25,889 nt of DNA from JAYWIG01 sp043789035 (lineage in GTDB: Bacteria; Pseudomonadota; Gammaproteobacteria; Burkholderiales; Burkholderiaceae_E), in the NCBI GenBank assembly GCA_043789035.1, contig JAYWIG010000334.1, positions 1-25,889 on the forward strand. Reading direction: 5' to 3'. The notes under the pieces were generated by a model that was not told the origin of the DNA, did not search any database, and worked only from the letters and a program-made list of their open reading frames with translations. The first letter of the stretch is position 1; the number at the start of each line of letters is the position of its first letter. Made by a program: the position numbers and the translations under genes. Positions 14,299-21,954 of this stretch are shown here, piece by piece.

Positions 14299-15147
14299 GT
14301 GTCTGATGCCCATATTCTTACCTTGTCCTGTCCTGATCGAACTGGTATTGTTCACGCCGTTACTGGTTTGTTAGCTGAACGTGGTGGCAACATTACTGAT
14401 GCTGCACAATATAACGACAAGAGCACTGGGCAGTTCTTTATGCGGGTCGGATTCCAGTTGGAAGAAGCTCAAATCGTTAGTTTTCGCGAAGCCTTTGTCG
14501 CCTTAGCTACTCAAATGCAAATGAAGTTTCATTTGCAGCGTGCCGATGCCAAAATGAAAACCGTCATCATGGTCTCTAAACTCGGGCACTGCTTGAATGA
14601 TCTATTGTTCCGCTATCGCAGTGGTTTGTTGCAACTTGATATTCGTGGTGTCGTGTCGAACCATAGAGATTATTACCAACTCGCGGCTTCTTACGATATT
14701 CCGTTCCACCATATTCCGGTAACGGCTGATACCAAGGCAAGTGCCGAAGCGAAATTGCTTGATATTGTTGACGCTGAAAATATTGAGTTAGTGGTGCTGG
14801 CTCGTTATATGCAAGTATTGTCAGAGAACTTATGCAAAAAACTTGAAGGCAAGGCAATCAACATTCATCACTCGTTTTTACCAAGCTTTAAAGGCGCAAA
14901 GCCTTACTACCAAGCCCATGACCGTGGCGTCAAAATTATCGGTGCCACGGCCCACTATGTAACGTCTGATTTGGATGAAGGCCCAATCATCGAGCAAGAC
15001 ATTCAACGAGTAGATCACTCGTGTGGGCCTCAGGAACTGACAACGATTGGGCGCGATGTAGAGAGTGCTGTGTTGGCAAGAGCCGTCAGTTGGCATGCTC
15101 AGCGCAGGGTGCTGGTTAATGCGAATAAAACGGTTGTTTTTAAGTAA
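14299..15147 (+). CDS. purU: Formyltetrahydrofolate deformylase
   Basis: 282 residues, the usual PurU length. An N-terminal ACT domain ('ILTLSCPDRTGIVHAVTGLLAERGGNI', residues 5-31) is followed by a formyltransferase-like hydrolase domain with the catalytic set N188 and H190 ('INIHHSFLPSFKGAKPY') and D226 ('DLDEGPIIEQDI'). PurU hydrolyses 10-formyl-tetrahydrofolate to formate and tetrahydrofolate, balancing the one-carbon folate pool. Starts at GTG 14299 with GGAG about 6 bases upstream (TTGGAGTCCTC). It follows the GMC gene by 57 bases, and its stop is 3 nt from the convergent soeC stop. Confidence 0.93.
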   Translation: MSDAHILTLSCPDRTGIVHAVTGLLAERGGNITDAAQYNDKSTGQFFMRVGFQLEEAQIVSFREAFVALATQMQMKFHLQRADAKMKTVIMVSKLGHCLNDLLFRYRSGLLQLDIRGVVSNHRDYYQLAASYDIPFHHIPVTADTKASAEAKLLDIVDAENIELVVLARYMQVLSENLCKKLEGKAINIHHSFLPSFKGAKPYYQAHDRGVKIIGATAHYVTSDLDEGPIIEQDIQRVDHSCGPQELTTIGRDVESAVLARAVSWHAQRRVLVNANKTVVFK

Positions 15148-15150
15148 TCT

Positions 15151-16083
15151 CTATGAAACCACTTGGTAGTAAAGGTTCTGCGGGTGTTTGGCTTGGGCGA
15201 AGAAAAACCAGCGCTCGGCGATTAAGCCGGGTAGTTGCAGTAGGGCCGCCATGAGCCAAGGTAAGGTTGTTTGCGTAAATACGCCAACGATGCAAAGGGC
15301 GATGGGCAGTACGAAGCCCAGCACGACGAAGATCCACCTCATATTTCGAACCCCAAGTTCACCTGCACCGTGGAAGAACTCACGGGTATTAAATGAACCT
15401 GCCGACATGCCCATCGATTTTTGCAAAAGTTGTTTGCCAGGAATGCCTGTGGCTGATTGCAAATTCGATTTGTGTCGAATAGCCAAGTTGTGCTGGACGC
15501 TCATCCAACGCACGGTTAGGGCCACTAAACTTAAAAGAATTGCAAAAGGAGCGAGGGTGTCGCGCAATGCCGTTGCTTTCATGACAGAGGCCAATGCGCA
15601 AGTGCAAATCATGCCTGAGGACAACCCAATGAGAATAAAGTTCGGTACGGTATAGCCATTGCACCATTCTTCAATGAAACGAAGGCAGGCATAGATCATC
15701 GCGGTGCAATACCAAAGTGCCAAAGCGCCAATGAGTGCGAGTACTGGTAGCAGCCAGGTGCTTAGGCCTTGCCATTTCAGCGCGACTGAAACCCACCAGA
15801 GCCCGGTTATCGCGATAAACACCGGCAAGATGATGACTTCTCTAGACATCCAAGAAGTGCGCCACATCATGATGGCTCGCCAAGCGCGCATTTTATGACC
15901 AAGATGAAAAAACGATGCTACCAGGCCAGCTATGAGAAGGGTTGTGCAAATGAGCAAACCATGATTGAGCAACCCGTTGGGCATGTTGATACCGAGTAGC
16001 GTCAACAAGGCAAACACCACGACCGCGCCTTGAGCGATGCCAATCAAAGTTGTAAAGATAAGAATTGAAAATGCGGGATGCAT
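15151..16083 (-). CDS. soeC: Membrane anchor subunit of a sulfite dehydrogenase (SoeC, DmsC-like)
   Basis: 310 residues with about eight hydrophobic helices and no soluble domain, of the DmsC/NrfD-like anchor type that passes electrons to or from the quinone pool. 'FHLGHKMRAWRAIMMWRTSWMSREV' around residues 61-85 is a typical loop. It is the last gene of the xsc operon. Its ATG (16081-16083) lies 1 nt after the soeB stop, with AGGA a few bases upstream. It anchors the SoeAB pair to the cytoplasmic side of the inner membrane. A DMSO-reductase anchor is the family alternative; the operon context favours the sulfite enzyme. Confidence 0.8.
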   Translation of the reverse strand: MHPAFSILIFTTLIGIAQGAVVVFALLTLLGINMPNGLLNHGLLICTTLLIAGLVASFFHLGHKMRAWRAIMMWRTSWMSREVIILPVFIAITGLWWVSVALKWQGLSTWLLPVLALIGALALWYCTAMIYACLRFIEEWCNGYTVPNFILIGLSSGMICTCALASVMKATALRDTLAPFAILLSLVALTVRWMSVQHNLAIRHKSNLQSATGIPGKQLLQKSMGMSAGSFNTREFFHGAGELGVRNMRWIFVVLGFVLPIALCIVGVFTQTTLPWLMAALLQLPGLIAERWFFFAQAKHPQNLYYQVVS

Positions 16084-16084
16084 G

Positions 16085-16825
16085 TTATGTCCTAGGCCTT
16101 GTAATTTGGCGGGGCAAATATTGGTTTGCAGGTTGTGTTTCCCACTCAGGCATTAGCGAATAGCCACCGCGCTCACGAATTGCTTTCGATACTTCAGAGT
16201 CAGGGTCTTTCACATCGCCAAACAATCGCGCACCCGTAGGGCAGGCTGAGACACATGCCGGTTTTCTATCTTCTTTTGGCAAATCTTCGTTGTAAATACG
16301 GTCAACGCATAAAGTGCATTTAGTCATCACTTTGCGCTCTTCATCTAACTCACGCGCACCGTACGGGCAGGCCCAAGCGCAGTACTTGCAACCAATGCAC
16401 TTGTCGTAATCGACGAGAACAATGCCGTCCTCTTTGCGCTTATAGCTAGCCCCTGTCGGGCATACAGGTACGCAAGGTGGGTCTTCGCAATGCAAGCAGC
16501 TTTTTGGGAAGTGAACTGTTTCGGTATTCGGGAAAGTACCAGCTTCGTATGTTTGCACACGGTTGAAAAATGTACCGGTCGGGTTCGAATCGTACGGGTT
16601 CAAATCGGTGAGTGGCCCGGCGCTACCAGAGCTATTCCATTGTTTGCATGACGTAACGCAGGCATGGCAGCCAACGCACACATTTAAGTCGATGACTAAG
16701 GCTAACTGCTTAGCTAATGTTTCCGCCTCGTGGGGTTTTGACATGATGGGCGCAGGCGCGGGGGCCTCCGCCAAAATATTCGACTGTGCGTTGGCATGAA
16801 GAATGTCTTGCAACCACTTAATCAT
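16085..16825 (-). CDS. soeB: Four-cluster ferredoxin subunit of a sulfite dehydrogenase (SoeB)
   Basis: 246 residues with four cysteine motifs, each suited to one [4Fe-4S] cluster: C50-x2-C53-x2-C56-x3-C60; C110-x2-C113-x4-C118-x3-C122; C143-x2-C146-x2-C149-x3-C153; C170-x2-C173 then C191-x3-C195. This is the DmsB/NrfC-like arrangement that wires electrons between the molybdenum subunit and the membrane anchor. It overlaps the soeA stop by 4 nt (ATGA). Its N-terminal 40 residues form a non-conserved extension rich in alanine and proline. Confidence 0.85.
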   Translation of the reverse strand: MIKWLQDILHANAQSNILAEAPAPAPIMSKPHEAETLAKQLALVIDLNVCVGCHACVTSCKQWNSSGSAGPLTDLNPYDSNPTGTFFNRVQTYEAGTFPNTETVHFPKSCLHCEDPPCVPVCPTGASYKRKEDGIVLVDYDKCIGCKYCAWACPYGARELDEERKVMTKCTLCVDRIYNEDLPKEDRKPACVSACPTGARLFGDVKDPDSEVSKAIRERGGYSLMPEWETQPANQYLPRQITRPRT

Positions 16826-19773
16826 GATTTTTTCACTCCAGAAAAGTAACTCAATACTTTCGAAAATTTTTGCGCCGAACTACCCATCACGCCCGGCGCC
16901 GCTGGGACGCTGGCGACTTGCGGAAAGGTTTCTTCGGGCTCCTCAGGTGCCGCAGGGCGAATCCGCACTCGAACGTCATACCAACCTGCTTGCCCTGTAA
17001 TTGGGTCAGAGTTGCTAATCGTCTTACTTGCGTCATCAAAGGGTAACTCTTCAGAGATCAAATGATTGAGCAAGAAGCCTTTCTTTGCTTCATCGGCTCC
17101 TGGCGCGAGCTGCCAAGCGCTGTCGGCCTTACCAATCGCATTCCATGTCCATACCGTTCCGGGCTCCACGGCTTCGCTATAACGAATCATGCAGCGTACT
17201 TTGCCCCATTGGCTTTCAACCCAACACCAGCCACCATCCGCAATACCGGCACCTTGGGCGGTCAATGGATTTACATGCAAGTAATTGTGGCTATGAATTT
17301 GCCTTAACCAAGCGTTCTGCGAATCCCATGAGTGATACATAGCCATGGGGCGCTGGGTAATGGCATTCAATGGATAGGCGGCAAGATCGGTGGCATCCTC
17401 TTCTAAGGGCGGATACCAAAACGGCAGTGGGTCGAAATACTTTTCAATCCTTGCGCGTAATTCTGCGGGAGGCTGTCTACCCTTTGTTTTTCCTTGCGCC
17501 GCTAAGCGAAAGCCCTGTAAGGTATCTGAGTACAACGCTAATTGCACAGGATCGTTTTTCTGCCGCCAACCTTTTTCTTTAGCGAAGTCTAAATACTCTC
17601 GGTTCCAGTTGCGCATGTAATGCATTGTTTCTGGCATGTGATATTGAAATACGCAATTGTTTTTCTCGTAGGCTTCCCACTGCTTTGGGTTTGGATCACC
17701 GCGTAAATGGGTGTCGCCATCTTTACCGCGCCAGCCCATCAAAAAACCGATGCCTGGTGAAGGCTGGAAGTTCACCACGAAATCTTGATAGCCTTTAAAT
17801 TTCTGGGTGCCTTCTGCGGTGGTAAATGCAGGAAACTTTAAGCGCGAGGCTAGTTCAATCAGCACTTCTTGGAATGGCTTGCAGTTGCCGGTCGGTGGCA
17901 CGACGGGAACACGTACGGAATCGACTGGGCCTTCGAATTCAGAGATCGGCCGATCGAGCATGCTCATCACATCATGGCGCTCTAAGTAGGTAGTGTCAGG
18001 CAACACAAGATCAGCAAAAGCGACCGTTTCGCTTTGGAAGGCATCGCACACCACGAGGAAAGGGATCATGTAGTCGCCTTTCTCATCTTTGCGATTGAGC
18101 ATTTCGCGTTGCACCATGGTATTCATGCTGGAATTCCAAGCCATATTCGCCATGAAAATCATCAAGGTGTCAACTCGGTATGGGTCGCCCTTCACCGCAT
18201 TGGTAATGACGTTGTGCATTAATCCGTGAGCGGAAAGTGGATGTTCCCAGGAGAAGGCGTGATCGATACGAATCGGAGAACCGTCCGCATTGATTGCCAA
18301 CTCTTCAGGGCTTGCAGGAAAACCAAGCGGCGCAGCATTCAAAGGTGTATTCGGCTGAATCATCGCCGGGTCGTTAAACGCCCTGTAGTTCGGCACAATA
18401 TGTCGCGGGTAGGGGGCTTTATGGCGAAAACCACCGGGCGCGTCAATACTACCGAGAACGCTTAGAACACACGCCAGTGCGCGTACTGTTTGAAAGCCAT
18501 TCGAATGGGCAGCAAGACCACGCATTGCATGAAATGCGACTGGGCGTGCCTGGGTAGTTTTATGAACCTTGCCCCAAGCGTCTGTCCAGCTAATAGGCAA
18601 TTCGAATGCTTGATTCAGTGCAGTGTCACCAATCTCAAACGCAAGTTGTCGAATACGATCGGCATTAATACCTGTAATTTGAGCTGCCCATTCGGGTGTA
18701 CAAGTTGCCACGCGGTCGCGCATTAACTGAAATGATGGGGCAACTTTGGTACCGTCAGCCAAGGTGTAGTGGCCTTCAAGTGCAGGGTCGCAACCGTCAG
18801 CTATGCCTTCGGGGTAAGCGTTGAGCACTCTGCCGCTGGTTTTGTCCCACACCAGTTTGTTATGTGGGTTACGGCCATCGCCGGGCGGGCCTTTTTCTGG
18901 GTTTGGATCGAAGGCGAACAAACCTTCGCGCTCACCTTCATCAAGCACCACCAGCTGCGGGGCATTGGTAAAGCGTTTCAGGAAGGCAAGATCGATTAAA
19001 TTTTTACCGATAAGCTCATGCAAAATGGCCATCAACAATGCACCATCGGTACCCGGCTTGATAGGAATCCATTCGTCAGCAATTGCTGAGTAGCCTGTGC
19101 GCACTGGGTTAATCGAAATAAACCGACCCCCTTTGCGCTTGAACTTGCTCAGCGCAATCTTCATCGGGTTGCTGTGATGGTCTTCTGCGGTGCCCATCAT
19201 CACAAAAAGTTTTGCACGCTCTAAATCAGGTCCACCAAATTCCCAGAAGCTGCCGCCAACGGTGTAAATCATGCCGGCGGCCATATTGACCGAACAAAAA
19301 CCGCCGTGCGCCGCATAGTTCGGTGTGCCGAACTGTCGAGCGAACAAACCTGTGAGAGCTTGCATTTGATCGCGGCCAGTAAATAAGGCGAACTTCTTTG
19401 GGTCAGTTGCGCGAATTTTACCCAAGCGCTCAGTGAGAATTTCGAAGGCCTTGTCCCATGAAATAACGTCGAATTCACCAGCGCCTCTATCACTTCCTGG
19501 TCTACGCAGTAAGGGCTCGGTGAGTCGTGCGGGTGATACCTGCTTCATGATGCCTGAGGCACCCTTGGCACAGATCACACCTTGGTTCAGTGGGTGCTCT
19601 GGGTTTCCATCGATGTAGCGTACCTGGCCATCGCGCAGATGCACCCGAATACCGCACCGACAGGCGCACATATAGCAAGTGGTGGTCTTCACCGTATTGC
19701 CAGAATCGAGTGCACGAGTTTTTGCGACTGGATCAAGGATGGGAATAACGCCGCTAGTGGTGGTTGTTGCCAT
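16822..19773 (-). CDS. soeA: Molybdopterin oxidoreductase, catalytic subunit, probable cytoplasmic sulfite dehydrogenase (SoeA)
   Basis: 983 residues, a member of the Mo/W-bis-MGD family. C33-x2-C36-x3-C40 and C68 bind an N-terminal [4Fe-4S] cluster; C160 ('HGGFCSVNMAAG') is the candidate molybdenum ligand position. The C-terminal dinucleotide-binding region is recognisable ('IHSHNYLHVNPLTAQGAGI'). There is no twin-arginine signal, so it stays in the cytoplasm as known SoeA proteins do. Known SoeABC complexes oxidise sulfite to sulfate and pass electrons to quinone. The family alone could also mean formate, thiosulfate or DMSO chemistry, but its place in one operon with xsc, which releases sulfite, makes sulfite the best-supported substrate. 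The start overlaps the end of sulP by 20 nt. Confidence 0.8.
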   Translation of the reverse strand: MATTTTSGVIPILDPVAKTRALDSGNTVKTTTCYMCACRCGIRVHLRDGQVRYIDGNPEHPLNQGVICAKGASGIMKQVSPARLTEPLLRRPGSDRGAGEFDVISWDKAFEILTERLGKIRATDPKKFALFTGRDQMQALTGLFARQFGTPNYAAHGGFCSVNMAAGMIYTVGGSFWEFGGPDLERAKLFVMMGTAEDHHSNPMKIALSKFKRKGGRFISINPVRTGYSAIADEWIPIKPGTDGALLMAILHELIGKNLIDLAFLKRFTNAPQLVVLDEGEREGLFAFDPNPEKGPPGDGRNPHNKLVWDKTSGRVLNAYPEGIADGCDPALEGHYTLADGTKVAPSFQLMRDRVATCTPEWAAQITGINADRIRQLAFEIGDTALNQAFELPISWTDAWGKVHKTTQARPVAFHAMRGLAAHSNGFQTVRALACVLSVLGSIDAPGGFRHKAPYPRHIVPNYRAFNDPAMIQPNTPLNAAPLGFPASPEELAINADGSPIRIDHAFSWEHPLSAHGLMHNVITNAVKGDPYRVDTLMIFMANMAWNSSMNTMVQREMLNRKDEKGDYMIPFLVVCDAFQSETVAFADLVLPDTTYLERHDVMSMLDRPISEFEGPVDSVRVPVVPPTGNCKPFQEVLIELASRLKFPAFTTAEGTQKFKGYQDFVVNFQPSPGIGFLMGWRGKDGDTHLRGDPNPKQWEAYEKNNCVFQYHMPETMHYMRNWNREYLDFAKEKGWRQKNDPVQLALYSDTLQGFRLAAQGKTKGRQPPAELRARIEKYFDPLPFWYPPLEEDATDLAAYPLNAITQRPMAMYHSWDSQNAWLRQIHSHNYLHVNPLTAQGAGIADGGWCWVESQWGKVRCMIRYSEAVEPGTVWTWNAIGKADSAWQLAPGADEAKKGFLLNHLISEELPFDDASKTISNSDPITGQAGWYDVRVRIRPAAPEEPEETFPQVASVPAAPGVMGSSAQKFSKVLSYFSGVKKS

Positions 19774-21007
19774 TTTTATAAATCATTCGTAGGATGATGG
19801 ATAGTGTAATTCCAGCGAACACCGCAATTTCGATATTGGTGATGAGGCAGGCCAGAAAGGTGGTGAAAAATACCGCTGCATCGGTTTTCTTATCTAAGCA
19901 ATGTTTAATTTGTTTCATGTCGATCAAACCCCAGGCGACGATGAACAGTACCCCAGCCATTGCCGCTATTGGCAGATAGCTCACCAACGGAGCTATAAGT
20001 AAAAGCATAGCCATTAAGATAAGCGAGGCAAATACTGCGGCAAGAGGTGTGACGGCACCTGCCTCATAGTTCACCCCGCTACGAGTGAACGAACCTGAAG
20101 ATGGATAGCCACTGCAGAATGCGCCGGCGAGATTCGATAAACCTTGTCCAAAAGTTTCTTGGTTACCGTCTATGGCTTGGTTTGATCGAAGGCCAACTGC
20201 GCGGGCAATGGCGATGGCTTCGGTCAGTGCGAGTAGCGCCACCACTACAGCGCCTTTGCTTAAGCTTGCCCAGATCGAAAAATCCCATGAAGGGGTTGAT
20301 AGTTGAGGCAACGCGGATGGTAATGCGCCAACAAGCACTACTTCATTGCTACCAAGTGCGAAAGCTGTAAGCGCCCCTATGACCATGCCAACAACCATAT
20401 GCGGTAATGGCTTGAGCCAAGCTTTTGCTGCAATGGTTGTGAATAAGGTAACAGCGCCTACGCAGGTCACTTGCCACTTGAAAGTTGCAGCCGCAGAAAC
20501 TGCATTTGTGAGCGTACTAATAAAGCCATTATTGGTCGGAAGTGAAAGCCCGAAGAAATGCTTGATTTGGCTGGCAGCAATTAAAAATGACGCGCCAGTC
20601 GTAAAACCAATAATAACGCTGTGAGGAATTTTGTCGGTGAGCTTACCTAGTCGGCAGATGGCCATAGCCAATTGAATAACGCCTACCAAAAATGCTAAGG
20701 TTAAGGCCAGCATGATGTATTGCGGGCTACCTGCTTTTGCCATCGGTGAAAGGGTGGCGAACACCACAATCGAAATCGCTGCGGTTGGGCCGCTGACTAA
20801 ATGCCAAGAGGAACCAAATACTGCTGCGATGATTGCCGGAACGATGGCGCAATACAAGCCGTAGTGCGGAGGTAGGCCGGCGATCATGGCATAGGCCATG
20901 GCTTGGGGCAAGACGATGAGTGCGCCGGTTAAGCCCGCAGAGGCATCTTTACCTAGTGAATGACGATTGACAAGCGCCAACCACACATTCCAAGGCTGCA
21001 ACGTCAT
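19754..21007 (-). CDS. SulP-family anion transporter without STAS domain
   Basis: 417 residues. The core is typical of SulP carriers: 'GLTGALIVLPQAMAYAMIAGLPPHYGLYCAIVPAIIAAVFGSS' at about residues 25-67, then 'SGPTAA' and 'GLSNLAGAFCSGYPSSGSFTRSGVNYEAGA'. About ten or more hydrophobic helices are present. The protein stops after the last helix ('IILRMIYKNG') and lacks the roughly 100-150-residue cytoplasmic STAS domain usual in the family. The stop is a plain TAG within the start of soeA, and no frameshift is apparent. SulP proteins move sulfate or other anions. In this operon, sulfate release after sulfite oxidation is a plausible job, but direction cannot be read from sequence. Confidence 0.85.
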   Translation of the reverse strand: MTLQPWNVWLALVNRHSLGKDASAGLTGALIVLPQAMAYAMIAGLPPHYGLYCAIVPAIIAAVFGSSWHLVSGPTAAISIVVFATLSPMAKAGSPQYIMLALTLAFLVGVIQLAMAICRLGKLTDKIPHSVIIGFTTGASFLIAASQIKHFFGLSLPTNNGFISTLTNAVSAAATFKWQVTCVGAVTLFTTIAAKAWLKPLPHMVVGMVIGALTAFALGSNEVVLVGALPSALPQLSTPSWDFSIWASLSKGAVVVALLALTEAIAIARAVGLRSNQAIDGNQETFGQGLSNLAGAFCSGYPSSGSFTRSGVNYEAGAVTPLAAVFASLILMAMLLLIAPLVSYLPIAAMAGVLFIVAWGLIDMKQIKHCLDKKTDAAVFFTTFLACLITNIEIAVFAGITLSIILRMIYKNGNNHH

Positions 21008-21014
21008 AACAGAC

Positions 21015-21947
21015 TTAGTTCGCTAGCAAACTTGCTAGAGCACATGATGCTACTCGGCAAGTTTCGCTGTCAGCACGGCTCGTCAGAATGATCGGTACCG
21101 ATGTTCCGAGCACTACACCGGCGCATTCCGCACCGGCCATGTAGATGAGGGACTTGTACAGAATGTTACCTGCGTTTAAATCTGGGGTAATCAAAATATC
21201 AGCATCGCCTGCGACAGGCGATGCGATTCCTTTAATCAGTGCTGCTCGTTTTGATACGGCATTATCAAACCCAAACGGGCCACCTAAGATACCGCCGGTA
21301 ATCTTACCTTCGGCAGCCATCGCTAAGAGTGCTTCGGCATCTTTGGTTGCGGGAATGTTTTCTTGCACCATTTCCACTGCGGCAAGAATAGCGACTTTTG
21401 GGTTATCAACACCAATCTTATGGGCGGCATCGATGGCGTTTTGAACGATACTAAATTTCGATTTCAAATCAGGTGCGATGTTCACGACGGCATCGGCCAC
21501 CATCAACAGTTTTGGGTAGCTAGGCACATCGAATACAAATAAATGGCTAATCCGCCTATCGGTCCGAAGTCCGGTATCGCGTGCAACCACAGGTGCCAGT
21601 AGTTCGTCAGTGTGCAGGCTGCCTTTCATCAAAGCCGCGAGTTCGCCTTTTTTGCAGTCGGCAACGGCTTGCGCTGCGCACGCAATTGCTTCAGCGGGTG
21701 TATCGATAATTGCGATATCCGTTAAGTCGATATCGTGTTTTTTCGCCAGCTCAAGCAGTGCTGCCGATGGCCCGTACATAATGGCTTCGATAAGCCCTTG
21801 ACGATGGGCTTGTACAGCAGCACGGAGCGAAGTCTCTGACATGGGAAACACAATCCCAGTTTTCGCAGGACCTTTGTTGCGGGCTGCCACGAGTAGCTTG
21901 GCCAATCTTGGCCAAGCGTCCATGGCATGCGCAGTCGAGAGTGTCAT
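21015..21947 (-). CDS. pta: Phosphate acetyltransferase (short PTA/PTB-type)
   Basis: About 310 residues from the ATG at 21945-21947 (a TTG directly before is less likely). It is a single PTA/PTB catalytic domain without the N-terminal regulatory half of long Pta proteins. Recognisable parts are 'GGPFGFDNAVSKRAALIKGIASPVAGDADILITPDLNAGNILYKSLIYMAGAECAGVVLG' at about residues 220-280, the substrate-binding C-terminal stretch of the family. It converts acetyl phosphate and CoA to acetyl-CoA and phosphate. Its position 7 nt after xsc fits the standard fate of acetyl phosphate in sulfonate catabolism. Phosphate butyryltransferase is the family alternative. Confidence 0.88.
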   Translation of the reverse strand: MTLSTAHAMDAWPRLAKLLVAARNKGPAKTGIVFPMSETSLRAAVQAHRQGLIEAIMYGPSAALLELAKKHDIDLTDIAIIDTPAEAIACAAQAVADCKKGELAALMKGSLHTDELLAPVVARDTGLRTDRRISHLFVFDVPSYPKLLMVADAVVNIAPDLKSKFSIVQNAIDAAHKIGVDNPKVAILAAVEMVQENIPATKDAEALLAMAAEGKITGGILGGPFGFDNAVSKRAALIKGIASPVAGDADILITPDLNAGNILYKSLIYMAGAECAGVVLGTSVPIILTSRADSETCRVASCALASLLAN

Positions 21948-21954
21948 CAACTCG

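Noticed and set aside
16822..19773. Calling the molybdoenzyme a formate dehydrogenase fed by PurU-derived formate
   Set aside because: PurU is next door and makes formate, but it lies on the opposite strand. The molybdoenzyme is in the xsc operon, and the SoeABC-type subunit set with no Tat signal fits sulfite oxidation better. Kept only as an alternative.
17062..19797. Several plus-strand open frames opposite soeA
   Set aside because: They are short, overlap each other, have no family features, and lie opposite a complete 983-residue molybdoenzyme gene; they are antisense shadows.
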